A stretch of 64,000 bases of DNA. Source: Bacillota bacterium (GTDB taxonomy: Bacteria; Bacillota; Sulfobacillia; JABLXB01). Position 1 is the stretch's first letter. Each line of letters begins with the position of its first letter. The translations under genes were made by a program, and so were the position numbers. The stretch is from assembly GCA_013178305.1 (NCBI GenBank), contig JABLXB010000001.1, positions 490,516 through 554,515 of the forward strand, written 5' to 3'. Shown in pieces: positions 56,008 to 64,000 of the stretch. The notes beneath the pieces are model-generated. The model was given only the letters and a program-made list of their open reading frames with translations. It was not told the origin of the DNA and did no database searches.

Positions 56008-56037
56008 AGTATACCATCAGGCACTTGACGCAACCAA
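56008..56037 (-). promoter_or_regulatory. Promoter for the TrmB-like regulator
   Basis: On the minus strand TTGGTT (56037-56032), an 18-base spacer and TATACT (56013-56008) lie about 48 bases before the GTG start. Confidence 0.6.
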
Positions 56038-56054
56038 CATCTGCACATTACACT
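56025..56054 (+). promoter_or_regulatory. Promoter for the EamA gene
   Basis: TTGACG (56025-56030), an 18-base spacer and TACACT (56049-56054) overlap the divergent regulator promoter. Confidence 0.6.
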
Positions 56055-56068
56055 AGACAGTATCCAGA

Positions 56069-56092
56069 TAGTAGCTACATTATTAGCTACTA
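56069..56092. promoter_or_regulatory. 9-bp inverted repeat, candidate operator
   Basis: TAGTAGCTA and TAGCTACTA are perfect complements separated by CATTAT. The site covers the likely transcription start of the EamA gene, so a bound repressor would block it. The divergent TrmB-like protein is the obvious candidate. Confidence 0.65.
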
Positions 56093-56121
56093 GACGTCAA
56101 TTGCTGGAGGGTGGCCCAGAA

Positions 56122-57055
56122 ATGGATGCTGGAACCATAACACGCGGAGAACCGGTGAAAGCGGCAAGACCCCAGCAGGACATATCGTACATACTCGCCG
56201 GGACGCTCGCCGTACTGATATGGAGTACGTCATTTGTCGCAACCAAGATGGCATACAGGTCATTTCCACCCTTGACGCTCGGGGCAGCGCGTTTTGTCAT
56301 CGCTTCCCTGGTCCTGGGAACCATCCTCCTGGCGCAGGGAGCGTCCAGAAAACCCACCCCCAGGGACGCAGGCCTGATTTCGGTCAGCGGGGTGCTGGGG
56401 ATCACGGTGTATTTCGCCCTGGAAAACACCGGCGTAAGGCTGACGACGGCGTCTAACGCCGCCCTCATCATTGCCTCTTATCCTGCCATAACCTCCCTTT
56501 TCGAGTTGCTGCTCTACCGGACCAGAGTATCGTGGATGAAGATGCTTGGTATCTCAATGGCCCTGTTTGGGGTCTACCGGCTATCTCACAGCCAGCAGGG
56601 GGGCGGCGGAGAGCAGCAATTAATGGGTAACCTCCTGTTGATCGCGGCGGGTATAGTCTGGACACTCTACAACTTCGTGACTCGCAGGGTGGTAAGGGGC
56701 TATCCGATGATTACCGTATCATTCTACCAGACGGTCGCCGGAACGCTCACCTTCATTCCGCTGGCCTTGACCGAGAGGGCGAGCTGGCAAGTCCCAACCA
56801 TTGAGGCATCTCTGATCCTCCTGTACCTGGGGGTATTCTGCTCTGTCGCAGCCTTCCTGCTATACAACTACGGGCTTCGCGGGTTGTCTGAGCTCCGCCG
56901 TTACCCTGATGAACCTCGTACCCGTATTCGGGGTCCTGTTCTCGGTACTGCTCCTCCATGAAGCGGTACGAGTCGACCAGTTGATGGCCGGGGCGGTCGT
57001 CATTGCCGGAGTCATCCTGAGCATCCGGCAAGCGGACACATCAGACGCACGATGA
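56122..57055 (+). pseudogene. EamA/DMT-type exporter with a frameshift
   Basis: The frame starts at ATG 56122 (GGAGGG upstream) and encodes about 10 membrane helices of an EamA/RhaT-type drug-metabolite exporter, with GITVYFALENTGVRLTTASN. Near 56880-56900, after LLYNYGLRGLS, the frame is lost and stops at 56961. The family's C-terminal block (MNLVPVFGVLFSVLLLHEA, then AGAVVIAGVILSI) continues in the +1 frame to a TGA at 57053-57055. One extra base repairs the gene. It may be a real pseudogene, a sequencing error or, less likely, a programmed shift. Confidence 0.8.
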
Positions 57056-57072
57056 GGTTGAGTAGAGCAACA

Positions 57073-57128
57073 GCGGGCGCCAGGCCTCCTCGCAAACGTC
57101 GCGGCGACTGACGGGAGTTGGCGCCCGC
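57073..57128. terminator. Inverted repeat between EamA gene and rsgA
   Basis: GCGGGCGCCA and TGGCGCCCGC form a 10-bp perfect stem around 36 bases, located between two convergent genes. No T-run follows, so it may end transcripts from both sides only weakly. Confidence 0.45.
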
Positions 57129-57136
57129 ACGTCATC

Positions 57137-58207
57137 TCAGTGCTTCTTCAGTCTCTTCACCGCCTTGCTCAAGGCCTTGCGCCGCCTCTTGTCCGCGAGG
57201 TAGGAGTCGATATTCTCCTTCCGGTTCAAGAAGGCCACCTCCCTGCGAAGCCTCAGGTAGCTTTCGTACCTGCCGGGATCCAGCGTGCCAGCTTCCACTG
57301 CCTGCTTCACGGCGCATCCGGGTTCCGATTCGTGCCGGCAATCCGAGAATCTGCAGCCGCGGGCCAGTGTCGCTACGTCCTCGAACGCGTCGTCCAATCC
57401 GTCGTCCGACGCCCAGAGCTGGAGCTCCCTCAGCCCGGGGCTGTCAACGAGCAGGGCCCCCGACGGCAGGCGAATCAACCTGCTGTAGGATGTTGTATGC
57501 CTGCCACGGCTGTCATCCTTCCGCACCTCTCCGGTGGCCTGGACGTTCGCCCCGAGCAAGCGGTTTGCCAGGGTCGATTTTCCCGCCCCCGAGGACCCGA
57601 GAAGCGCCACGGTTCTGCCCGGAGCGAGATGAACGCCGAGGCCTGAAAGGCCGTCGCCGGTGATGTTGCTCACCACGTGGACAGGGACTCCCGGCGCGAT
57701 TGATTCGACCGCGGCGGTCCGCGCGGTGAGTGTCGCTACATCACAGAGGTCCGCCTTGGAAAGCACGACCACGGGTGACGCCCCGCTCTCCCATATCAGC
57801 ACCAGGTAGCGTTCAAGGCGTCTCACGTTGAAGTCGCGGTCGAGCGCCATGACTATAAACACGGCGTCTATGTTGGCCGCTATGACCTGTTCCCCGGTGT
57901 GCCCTGGGCCGGGCTGCTTCCTGGAGAACTTGCTTCGCCTGGGCAGGACGGCATGGATCATGGCCGGTCCCGCCCCTGACTCACGGGTGAACGCAACCCA
58001 GTCGCCGGTTACCGGAAGATCAGTCCCCGAGTCCGCAAGGTGCCGGAACCTGCCCGATAGCAACGCCCGTACCTCCCCCGCCTCGCTGAGCAACAGGTAA
58101 GAATCCCTGAACTCCGCTGAGATCCTTCCAGGGGTGTAGCCAGGCACAGCATATTCGCTGAACTGGGACTCGAGACCGGAGTCCCATCCAATGTCTTGAA
58201 GACGCAA
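57137..58207 (-). CDS. rsgA: Small-ribosomal-subunit biogenesis GTPase RsgA
   Basis: This 356-residue circularly permuted GTPase matures the 30S subunit. An OB-fold lies at about 30-105; the permuted motifs follow, with G4 SKAD (about 149-152), G1 GSSGAGKST (about 203-211) and G3 DSPGLREL (about 255). The zinc knuckle shows CRFSDCRHESEPGC (about 286-299). A basic helical C-terminus ends in KKH. Length and order are normal. Confidence 0.95.
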   Translation of the reverse strand: MRLQDIGWDSGLESQFSEYAVPGYTPGRISAEFRDSYLLLSEAGEVRALLSGRFRHLADSGTDLPVTGDWVAFTRESGAGPAMIHAVLPRRSKFSRKQPGPGHTGEQVIAANIDAVFIVMALDRDFNVRRLERYLVLIWESGASPVVVLSKADLCDVATLTARTAAVESIAPGVPVHVVSNITGDGLSGLGVHLAPGRTVALLGSSGAGKSTLANRLLGANVQATGEVRKDDSRGRHTTSYSRLIRLPSGALLVDSPGLRELQLWASDDGLDDAFEDVATLARGCRFSDCRHESEPGCAVKQAVEAGTLDPGRYESYLRLRREVAFLNRKENIDSYLADKRRRKALSKAVKRLKKH

Positions 58208-58396
58208 GCGGATTCCCCCTCGACTTGATGGTCGCAGGGAAATCCCCGTAATGAGGCAACACGGCGCGAGGATGTGCGGCGCCGTCCGCGAAATGCGAGG
58301 AAACCCGCGACCTTAATCTTCTTTTCTTCGACCCCCGACCTTCACCGACTCCAACACAGTTCAACACCCCTTCCTGTAATTGAACGCCTTTTCCGG

Positions 58397-59125
58397 TCAA
58401 TCCCGGCCGCCGCGGCACGCCTCGATGAAGTGTGAGAACAACCTCACCGAGTCTTCGCCGGGGTACAGGTCCTCCGGATGCCATTGAACCGCGACCACGA
58501 ACCTGTGGGACCTGCTCTCAACCGCCTCTATAATAACACCGTCGCAGGCCATCGCGGTAACCTCCAGCCCCGTGGCAACATCCTTGATGGCCTGATGGTG
58601 ACGGGAATTGACGCGGGCATTGCTTTTCCCAAGTATACGTTCGATAGCCGTCCCGGGACTGATCGTTACCTCGTGGAGCCCCCAGCCGCGCGGGGTTCGC
58701 CTGAGCCGGTGCTCGCCCGCGCGGGGTTCCTGCGACGGGATGTCCTGGATCAGGGACCCTCCGGCCGCGACGTTCAGCAGCTGCAGCCCACGGCAAATGC
58801 CCAATATGGGCTTGTCCACTGCGAGGAACGAGCGCGCCAGCGCAATCTCCATCTCGTCCCGTTCGACCGAGATCCCGTAGACGCCGGGGACCGGGTCTTC
58901 ACCGAAGTACCGCGGGTCGATGTCTGCGCCGCCGGTCAGAAGCAACCCGTCGAGCTCGCGCGCAAGCGCATCCGCGGTGGCTCCGTAATCGGATTCGACC
59001 GCGGGAACGAGCAGGGGAACAGCGTCCAGTCTGACGAGCGGCTCGACGTAGTTGCGGCGGACGTGGATGCGCCCGTCCTGAGCGCAATCACTCGTCACGC
59101 CGATGACCGGCGATGACTTGACCAT
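58397..59125 (-). CDS. PuuD-like glutamine-amidotransferase-fold hydrolase
   Basis: This 242-residue peptidase-C26 protein has the nucleophile motif GICRGLQLLN (Cys about 110), LLTGGADIDPRYF (about 63-75), and the catalytic His in VQWHPED (about 217). It resembles gamma-glutamyl-GABA hydrolase PuuD. A GABA aminotransferase is elsewhere in the window, but the two are not linked. ATG at 59125 shares one base with the preceding gene's stop (TGATG). Confidence 0.87.
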   Translation of the reverse strand: MVKSSPVIGVTSDCAQDGRIHVRRNYVEPLVRLDAVPLLVPAVESDYGATADALARELDGLLLTGGADIDPRYFGEDPVPGVYGISVERDEMEIALARSFLAVDKPILGICRGLQLLNVAAGGSLIQDIPSQEPRAGEHRLRRTPRGWGLHEVTISPGTAIERILGKSNARVNSRHHQAIKDVATGLEVTAMACDGVIIEAVESRSHRFVVAVQWHPEDLYPGEDSVRLFSHFIEACRGGRD

Positions 59126-60102
59126 CAGAACCACTCGCTGTAGGCGAACAGGCCAGGGGCGCCGCCCGTGTGAAGGAAGACCACCGTCTCACCGCTCCGG
59201 ACGAGCCCCCGTTTCACGTGTCCGGCGAGTCCCGCGAGCGTCTTGCCGGTGTAAACCGGGTCCAGGATCAGCCCTTCGGTCTCGGCGGCCAGTCTTATCG
59301 CTTTGATGCACTCCGGACTCGGTATGCCATAACCCGGGCCAACGTAATCGTCGTCAACGTGGACGTCGTCTTCCGTGACTGAAACCGGGAGCCCGGCCAG
59401 CCGCGCCGCTTCCTCCGCCTTTCTGACGATCCTCTGAATGAGGTCCGGCTCGCGGCGCCCGACGCTGATGCCCCACACGGCAACTTGCGGGGCGAACACC
59501 TTCATTCCAAGCAAGAGGCCGGCAAGCGTGCCACCCGAACCTCCCGACGTGTACACTCTATCCGGCGCAATTCCAGCCGCTATCGACTGGTCAACGATCT
59601 CCATGGCGGCCAGGACGTACCCGATCGAACCGAGGGCAGACGAGCCACCCAGGGGGATTATGTACGGTCTCGCTCCGCCGGCCCGCAACCGTTCGGCCAC
59701 CCGCGCCATCTCCGCATCGAGGTCGGCGTCCTCAGGAACGAACGAAACCTCGGCTCCGAGGAGCTCGTCGAGAAGCAGGTTCCCCTGGCGCTCGGACGGC
59801 TTCTTGCCTTCCAGTACAAGAACGGGTCTCATGCCGAGCTTCCTCGCAGCGGCGGCGGTCATCCTCGCATGATTCGACTGCGGCCCGCCCGTGGTGATCA
59901 CGGTATCGGCTCCCTGCTTTACCGCGTCCGCCATGAGGAACTCGAGCTTCCTCGCCTTATTCCCGCCCAGCGCAAGGCCGGTGTTATCGTCTCTCTTCAC
60001 GAAAAGCCGGATGCCCCCTAGAGCCTCGCCGAGTCGCGGAGCCTCTTCGAGCGGAGTGGGCAGTGTAGCCAGCCTTACCCGGGGGATCTCGCCTATCTGC
60101 AC
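59125..60102 (-). CDS. D-cysteine desulfhydrase / ACC-deaminase-like PLP enzyme
   Basis: This 325-residue fold-type-II PLP enzyme shows VKRDDNTGLALGGNKARKLE (about 35-54, PLP Lys in GGNKARK), TTGGPQSNHARMTAAAA and SGGSGGTLAGLLLG. It belongs to the D-cysteine desulfhydrase (DcyD) / 1-aminocyclopropane-1-carboxylate deaminase group. The two activities differ by a few residues, so DcyD-type activity is only the likelier call. It is coupled to the downstream PuuD-like gene and lies two bases after endoA. Confidence 0.88.
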   Translation of the reverse strand: MQIGEIPRVRLATLPTPLEEAPRLGEALGGIRLFVKRDDNTGLALGGNKARKLEFLMADAVKQGADTVITTGGPQSNHARMTAAAARKLGMRPVLVLEGKKPSERQGNLLLDELLGAEVSFVPEDADLDAEMARVAERLRAGGARPYIIPLGGSSALGSIGYVLAAMEIVDQSIAAGIAPDRVYTSGGSGGTLAGLLLGMKVFAPQVAVWGISVGRREPDLIQRIVRKAEEAARLAGLPVSVTEDDVHVDDDYVGPGYGIPSPECIKAIRLAAETEGLILDPVYTGKTLAGLAGHVKRGLVRSGETVVFLHTGGAPGLFAYSEWF

Positions 60103-60104
60103 GG

Positions 60105-60455
60105 TCAGACCTCCTTAAGCCCTATACTTATGGCAAGCGCTTCATTCAGCCTCGCCATCAAATCCTCCTCGAGGTGCGACACCTTCTCCTTGAGCCGGCG
60201 CCTGTCGATGGTCCTGAGCTGCTCGGCGAGCACTACGGAATCCCGCTCGAGACCCGAAATGGCTGCTGGAAGCTCGACGTGAGTCGGCAGCCTGGCCTTG
60301 TCTATCTGGGAGGTTATCGCAGCGACGATGACCGTCGGGCTGTAACGGTTTCCGATGTCATTCTGGATGACTATTACCGGCCGGACTCCGCCCTGTTCCG
60401 ACCCTACAACGGGACTCAGATCGGCGTAGAACACGTCGCCTCTCCTGATGTTCAC
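60105..60455 (-). CDS. EndoA/MazF-family endoribonuclease toxin
   Basis: This 116-residue type-II toxin cuts single-stranded [22 protein letters not shown] (about 4-22) and RPVIVIQND (about 25-33) are the MazF signature, with a conserved Arg and Thr in the ITSQIDK segment. It follows its antitoxin with a four-base overlap (ATGA). The order acpS - nnr - antitoxin - toxin is the standard Bacillota arrangement. Confidence 0.95.
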   Translation of the reverse strand: MNIRRGDVFYADLSPVVGSEQGGVRPVIVIQNDIGNRYSPTVIVAAITSQIDKARLPTHVELPAAISGLERDSVVLAEQLRTIDRRRLKEKVSHLEEDLMARLNEALAISIGLKEV

Positions 60456-60709
60456 TCATCCCGACCTCCGGGTTCCCCATGGTCGTAGCCCATCCCGAGT
60501 TCGGCCCAGCCGAGGTTTATCTGGGCCATCTCTATGTATCCCCTGCGCATGGACTCCCGGGTCTCACGCCTCTTTCGCTCTTCGATGTAGGCCCTGACCG
60601 CGCAGCGGATCACCTCGCTCCGGTTGCCCTTCTCGACGGCGGCGATCCCGTCCACTTCCTGTAGCAAGCCCGCCGGAACGCTGATCATTATCCGCCTGGA
60701 CCTGGCCAT
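60452..60709 (-). CDS. EndoAI-type ribbon-helix-helix antitoxin
   Basis: This 85-residue protein begins with a ribbon-helix-helix DNA-binding domain ([39 protein letters not shown]), which represses its own operon. The C-terminal segment (about 50-85; [16 protein letters not shown]) would block the toxin. ATG at 60709 has GGGAGGGT upstream; a longer reading to 60766 has no ribosome site. Confidence 0.93.
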   Translation of the reverse strand: MARSRRIMISVPAGLLQEVDGIAAVEKGNRSEVIRCAVRAYIEERKRRETRESMRRGYIEMAQINLGWAELGMGYDHGEPGGRDE

Positions 60710-60801
60710 TGATGACCCTCCCGCCTTCGATCCTGGGGCCCGCACACCTCTGGAGCGTGTTTCCACCGCTGGAGCCGGTGTGCATCACTGGAGCCAGTCT
60801 G

Positions 60802-62583
60802 CTATCTTGAATTATATCTACGTTGAACCAGGGCAGCAATATCCAAACGCGCCAGGTATATATCATTTGTGCCTGTTGAGTGATATATGACACACGAGTC
60901 GTCGTCCATACGACAGGTTATTGCACGTGCGGTAGGAAGGTTCCTTAACACGTCGCCCGCCAGTATCCCTGCCTCACCCGCCTGGTCGGCAGCGATGTCC
61001 CCTGCGAGACCGTGGAGGAACACGCCCGCGGCGGCGGCCTCGAATGGCGGGAGTCCCTGCGCTATCAGCGCCGCGATCGCCCCCGTGAGGACGTCCCCCA
61101 TCCCGCCCGTCGCCATGCCGGGGTTCCCCGTGAGGTTGATGAATACACGGCCATCCGGAGAGGCGATCACCGTGCGGGCGCCTTTCAGCACCACCACCGC
61201 GCCGGATGCCCGCGCGAACTCCGTCGCCACACCCAACCTGTCCCGCTGCACCTCGGCCGTGCTGATGCCCGCCAGCCTGGCCATTTCACCCGGGTGGGGC
61301 GTAATTACGGTCGGCCATTGCCTCACCTCGAGGTCTCGCCGCCCGCCCAGGCAGTTCAGCGCGTCGGCGTCGAGGACCAGGGGGATTTCGATCGTAGAAA
61401 GCAACTTGCTGGTCAGCGCGCGGGTCTCGGCGGTAACCGAAATGCCCGGCCCGTACGCCAGCACGCTTGCGTCCCGGCAGAATTCGACGATAGGTCCGGC
61501 CGCAGCCCTGCTCAACGTCACTCTGCCTGGTCCCGCAGCCGCGGTCTCGACCGGCTCGCGCTCCTCGACCGGCTCGGCCGCCTCCGGTAGCGCCAGTTTC
61601 ATCGCCTCGGTGAGCTTTGCCTCCATGACCGGCGCCAGCGATTCCGGCACCCCCGCGGTCACGAGGCCCGCCCCCGCGCGGCATGCCGCCCCAGCGGCCA
61701 GTGCCGCGGCCCCTGTCATGCCGCTGGACCCTGCAACAACCAGCACGCGGCCGTAGGCCCCCTTGTGCGAGTCCCTCTTGCGTGCTCCGAGCCACGACGC
61801 AACCACTGCGGGTTCGACCGTCTCCACCCGGACCCCCAGGGCCGGTCCGCCGCCGGGTATACCTATGTCCCCCACGAGTACTTCGCCGGCGTAATCCGCA
61901 CCGGGGAAGATGACGAGGCCCGCCTTGGGGTATCCGAACGTAACAGTGACGTCGGCCTTCACGCAGGGCCCAGACGCCTGGCCGGTAGTCGAATCGAGTC
62001 CCGAAGGAACGTCCACCGCCAGCACACGGGGGTCGCCTCGCCCGCCTCGCCGGCCGGTATGGCCGGAGGCCCGCGCCGCGTTGATCGCCCCTATGGCGGA
62101 CGCCACGGGCTCGCGCGGTTCCCCTGAGAATCCCGTTCCCAGGAGGGCGTCGATCAGCAGGTCGAAGCCCGCGAGCTCGCGGGATAGAGTCGCGGCAGTC
62201 TCCTCCGGCGACGAAAGGTCGACCAGTCTGAGCAGGGCACCTCCCGGTCCGGTCGCGGGGTGAGCCTGCTCGAGCACCCTGGTCAGGGCCTGGAGGTTCG
62301 TGAGCGCGTCGCCCTTGATGCCGTCGCTGCCCCCGACAACGTACACCGTAACCCGGCAGCCGTGGTTGGACAGGTGGCGCGCTACCACGAAGCCGTCCCC
62401 GCCGTTGTTGCCCTTGCCGCACAACACGGCCACCCGCGTACCGCGAAGGCCGCCCAGCATGGCGGCCGTGGCGGACACGACACACCTCCCGGCGTTCTCC
62501 ATCAACACAGGGCCGGGGACTCCCACCTGGTTTATCGCCCAGGAATCGATGTCCCTCATCTGGGCGGCCGTCACTAGCTTCAC
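60802..62583 (-). CDS. nnr: Bifunctional NAD(P)HX epimerase / dehydratase
   Basis: This 593-residue fusion repairs hydrated NAD(P)H. The N-terminal YjeF epimerase (about 1-225) has MENAGR, CGKGNNGGDGFV and DALLGTG. The C-terminal ribokinase-like dehydratase (about 260-555) has VLVVAGSSGMTGAA, ITPHPGEMARL, GNPGMATGGMGDVLTG. About 35 extra C-terminal residues lack a known domain. It sits between acpS and the EndoAI/EndoA pair. Confidence 0.95.
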   Translation of the reverse strand: MKLVTAAQMRDIDSWAINQVGVPGPVLMENAGRCVVSATAAMLGGLRGTRVAVLCGKGNNGGDGFVVARHLSNHGCRVTVYVVGGSDGIKGDALTNLQALTRVLEQAHPATGPGGALLRLVDLSSPEETAATLSRELAGFDLLIDALLGTGFSGEPREPVASAIGAINAARASGHTGRRGGRGDPRVLAVDVPSGLDSTTGQASGPCVKADVTVTFGYPKAGLVIFPGADYAGEVLVGDIGIPGGGPALGVRVETVEPAVVASWLGARKRDSHKGAYGRVLVVAGSSGMTGAAALAAGAACRAGAGLVTAGVPESLAPVMEAKLTEAMKLALPEAAEPVEEREPVETAAAGPGRVTLSRAAAGPIVEFCRDASVLAYGPGISVTAETRALTSKLLSTIEIPLVLDADALNCLGGRRDLEVRQWPTVITPHPGEMARLAGISTAEVQRDRLGVATEFARASGAVVVLKGARTVIASPDGRVFINLTGNPGMATGGMGDVLTGAIAALIAQGLPPFEAAAAGVFLHGLAGDIAADQAGEAGILAGDVLRNLPTARAITCRMDDDSCVIYHSTGTNDIYLARLDIAALVQRRYNSR

Positions 62584-62586
62584 GCT

Positions 62587-63021
62587 CTATTCCCCCTGTG
62601 CCAGAGCCACCGCTACCGCGATGGTGCGCTCGTGCGTTATACTTACCTGAACTTCGCTTACACCCAGACTCCTGGCCACCTCCATCGCGCCGCCAGCGAG
62701 CTCGACCCGGATGGGTCCGCCGCCGCTGCGAAGGACCGCGATGTCCTTCCAGGCCACCCTGGATATGCCGCAGCCGAGCGCCTTGGCCACGGCCTCCTTG
62801 GCCGCGAACCTGGCGGCTATCCTCGCCGCAATGTCCGCACCGCCGGCCCGTCCACCCGCATCAAGCCCGAGATCCTCCATTTCGCGATCGCTCAGGATCC
62901 TTTTCAGGAACCGCCGGCCGCGTCTCGCGAGGGTCTCGCGCATGCGCCCGACGTCCACGGCGTCGATTCCCAAACCCTTGACTTTCAGGGGGATGCACCT
63001 CCCGCACTGCGATAGTTCCAT
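62587..63021 (-). CDS. acpS: Holo-acyl-carrier-protein synthase
   Basis: This 144-residue enzyme transfers 4'-phosphopantetheine to ACP. The metal-binding GLGIDAVDVGRM (Asp) and the FAAKEAVAKALG helix (Glu) are conserved, and VSITHERTIAVAVAL ends the fold. Mature family members have about 120-130 residues, so the true start may be later than the ATG at 63021; a GGGAGG lies further in, without a good start codon behind it. The stop is three bases before nnr. Confidence 0.9.
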   Translation of the reverse strand: MELSQCGRCIPLKVKGLGIDAVDVGRMRETLARRGRRFLKRILSDREMEDLGLDAGGRAGGADIAARIAARFAAKEAVAKALGCGISRVAWKDIAVLRSGGGPIRVELAGGAMEVARSLGVSEVQVSITHERTIAVAVALAQGE

Positions 63022-63214
63022 CGCACACCGTATAATCCTGCCATTTCCCGGCCCTGGGCAGCCGTCCCGCCGCTGCAACTTACCCGCCGGGAGGCCCCCG
63101 TCCCCTCCACGGCCGGGCTTCTTCCTGCAGGTTAGTCTTTCCACGTTGTCCACTACCGGAGGTGCGGGTTATGATTGAGGCGGTATTCCGTTGCCACAAG
63201 GCGGTGCGTTCTTA

Positions 63215-64000
63215 GTGGGCGAATGGGTACAGCCCTATGACCCTGCGGGGTCGTTCTACATCTCCGTGCTGGCGGCGGCGGCGCCGCTCGCCCTGCTGTT
63301 GACGATGATCGTGGTGCTCAGGATCAAGAGCTACATCGCGGGCGGGATAACGCTGGCCGTCACGTGCGCCGAGGCGACACTTCTCTGGCGCATGCCGGCG
63401 GTCAAGGCGGCGGGCTCGGTCACGCTGGGCGCGGCGTTCGCCCTGTTCCCCATAGCCTACATAGTCGTTGGATCGCTGTTCCTGTATAACCTGGCGGTCC
63501 AGACGGGAAGGTTCACCGAAATAAGGCGCTCCCTGGAGGCGGTGTCGCGCGACCGAAGGATACAGGCGATACTCGTGGGGTATTGCTTCGCGGCATTTCT
63601 GGACAGCACCACCGGGTTCCTCACACCCGTCACGATCACCGCGTCGATCCTCGCAGGCCTGGGCTTCCCGCCAGTCGAGGCAGCCCGTCTCGGTCTACTC
63701 GGTGCGAGTATGCCGTCGGCGTTTGGCGCGATGGGCTTGTCGATCGTCGTCCTGTCCCAGGTGAGTGGCCTCTCGATGGACGCGATCAGCATTATGTCGG
63801 GGAGGCAAATGCCGTTCCTGTCGCTCGCGATGCCGTTCGTGCTGCTCGCCCGCATGGCGGGAATGACCCCACGGATCCTGGCGAGAGTGTTGCCGCACGC
63901 CCTGGCGACAGGCGCCACCTACGCGTTTGTCCTTTTCGCCTTCTCGAATTACATCAGTCACTACTCCGCCGCGCTCGCAGCGGCGGTGTGCGGGCTGGTG
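63215..64000 (+). CDS. L-lactate permease family transporter, 3' end outside the window
   Basis: The frame from GTG 63215 (or ATG 63224) stays open to the window edge, giving 262 codons of a longer membrane protein with many hydrophobic helices. The segment DRRIQAILVGYCFAAFLDST, followed by TGFLTPVTITASILAGLGFP, matches the LctP family, where the usual FLEGAAGFGTPVA is replaced by a Ser/Thr variant. Family members import L-lactate or glycolate with protons and have about 500-560 residues. The ribosome site is weak. Confidence 0.82.
   Translation, partial: MGEWVQPYDPAGSFYISVLAAAAPLALLLTMIVVLRIKSYIAGGITLAVTCAEATLLWRMPAVKAAGSVTLGAAFALFPIAYIVVGSLFLYNLAVQTGRFTEIRRSLEAVSRDRRIQAILVGYCFAAFLDSTTGFLTPVTITASILAGLGFPPVEAARLGLLGASMPSAFGAMGLSIVVLSQVSGLSMDAISIMSGRQMPFLSLAMPFVLLARMAGMTPRILARVLPHALATGATYAFVLFAFSNYISHYSAALAAAVCGLV

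Noticed and set aside
60740-60790. CTGGAGC short repeats upstream of the antitoxin gene
   Set aside because: Spacing and orientation are irregular, so they do not make a convincing operator or repeat array.

Overview
The window comes from a high-GC, spore-forming, motile member of the Bacillota (Clostridia-type lineage; I cannot fix the genus). The evidence is the Firmicutes order acpS - nnrE/nnrD - endoAI - endoA, the TsaB/TsaE/RimI cluster, a CheC/CheD/CheX chemotaxis operon, a YjcZ-like spore microprotein, strong AGGAGG-type ribosome sites with frequent GTG and TTG starts, and tight 1-14 bp gene overlaps. No rRNA, tRNA, CRISPR array, phage or IS element was seen.

Layout. 1-2.9 kb: three tandem two-domain cupredoxin (multicopper-oxidase-like) genes, the first cut by the window edge, with copper ligands divided among them. 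3.1-5.2 kb: hpt-guaA purine salvage and GMP synthesis. 5.5-7.4 kb: an unknown membrane protein and a 29-residue spore-type microprotein. 7.5-13.2 kb: a molybdenum-cofactor operon (62-aa protein, moeA, moeA-PBP fusion, moaA, moaC, moaB) behind a probable Moco riboswitch. 13.3-17.5 kb: a LysM envelope protein, a HutP-like protein, an amidohydrolase and alr. 17.6-23.9 kb: a phosphate regulon (two-component pair, then pstSCAB-phoU behind a PhoP-type box). 24.1-28.1 kb: a proline-rich helical protein, a crt-hbd pair, and a divergent GABA-type aminotransferase behind a sigma-54 promoter. 28.3-34.7 kb: a chemoreceptor, a structured 0.6-kb spacer, guaB, a formate/nitrite-family channel and the CCA enzyme.

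34.8-41.2 kb: the operon cheW-A-C-D-Y-B-R-X, carrying all three adaptation branches (methylation, CheC/CheD, CheW). 41.2-47.7 kb: a gamma-carbonic-anhydrase-like protein, three tandem M42 aminopeptidases, a radical SAM-PDZ protein, a PAP2 phosphatase and a hexapeptide acyltransferase. 47.7-48.2 kb: a gene-free spacer with a 62-bp nested inverted repeat and clustered DnaA-box-like sites. 48.2-53.9 kb: tRNA t6A genes tsaD, tsaB and tsaE with rimI, a DUF523 protein and a family-4 uracil-DNA glycosylase, plus a secreted BsuPI-like protein. 54-57 kb: asparaginase II, and a TrmB-like regulator divergent from a frameshifted EamA exporter with an operator between them. 57.1-64 kb: rsgA, a class-I glutamine amidotransferase-like hydrolase, a D-cysteine desulfhydrase-like enzyme, EndoA/EndoAI, Nnr, AcpS and a truncated lactate-permease gene.

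Most of the window is core metabolism and signalling. The most unusual items are the three cupredoxin paralogues with complementary ligand loss, the Moco operon and its leader, the sigma-54 control of the aminotransferase, and the non-coding spacers near 30.1-30.7 kb and 47.7-48.2 kb. All functions are assigned by reading motifs by eye; no database search was run.
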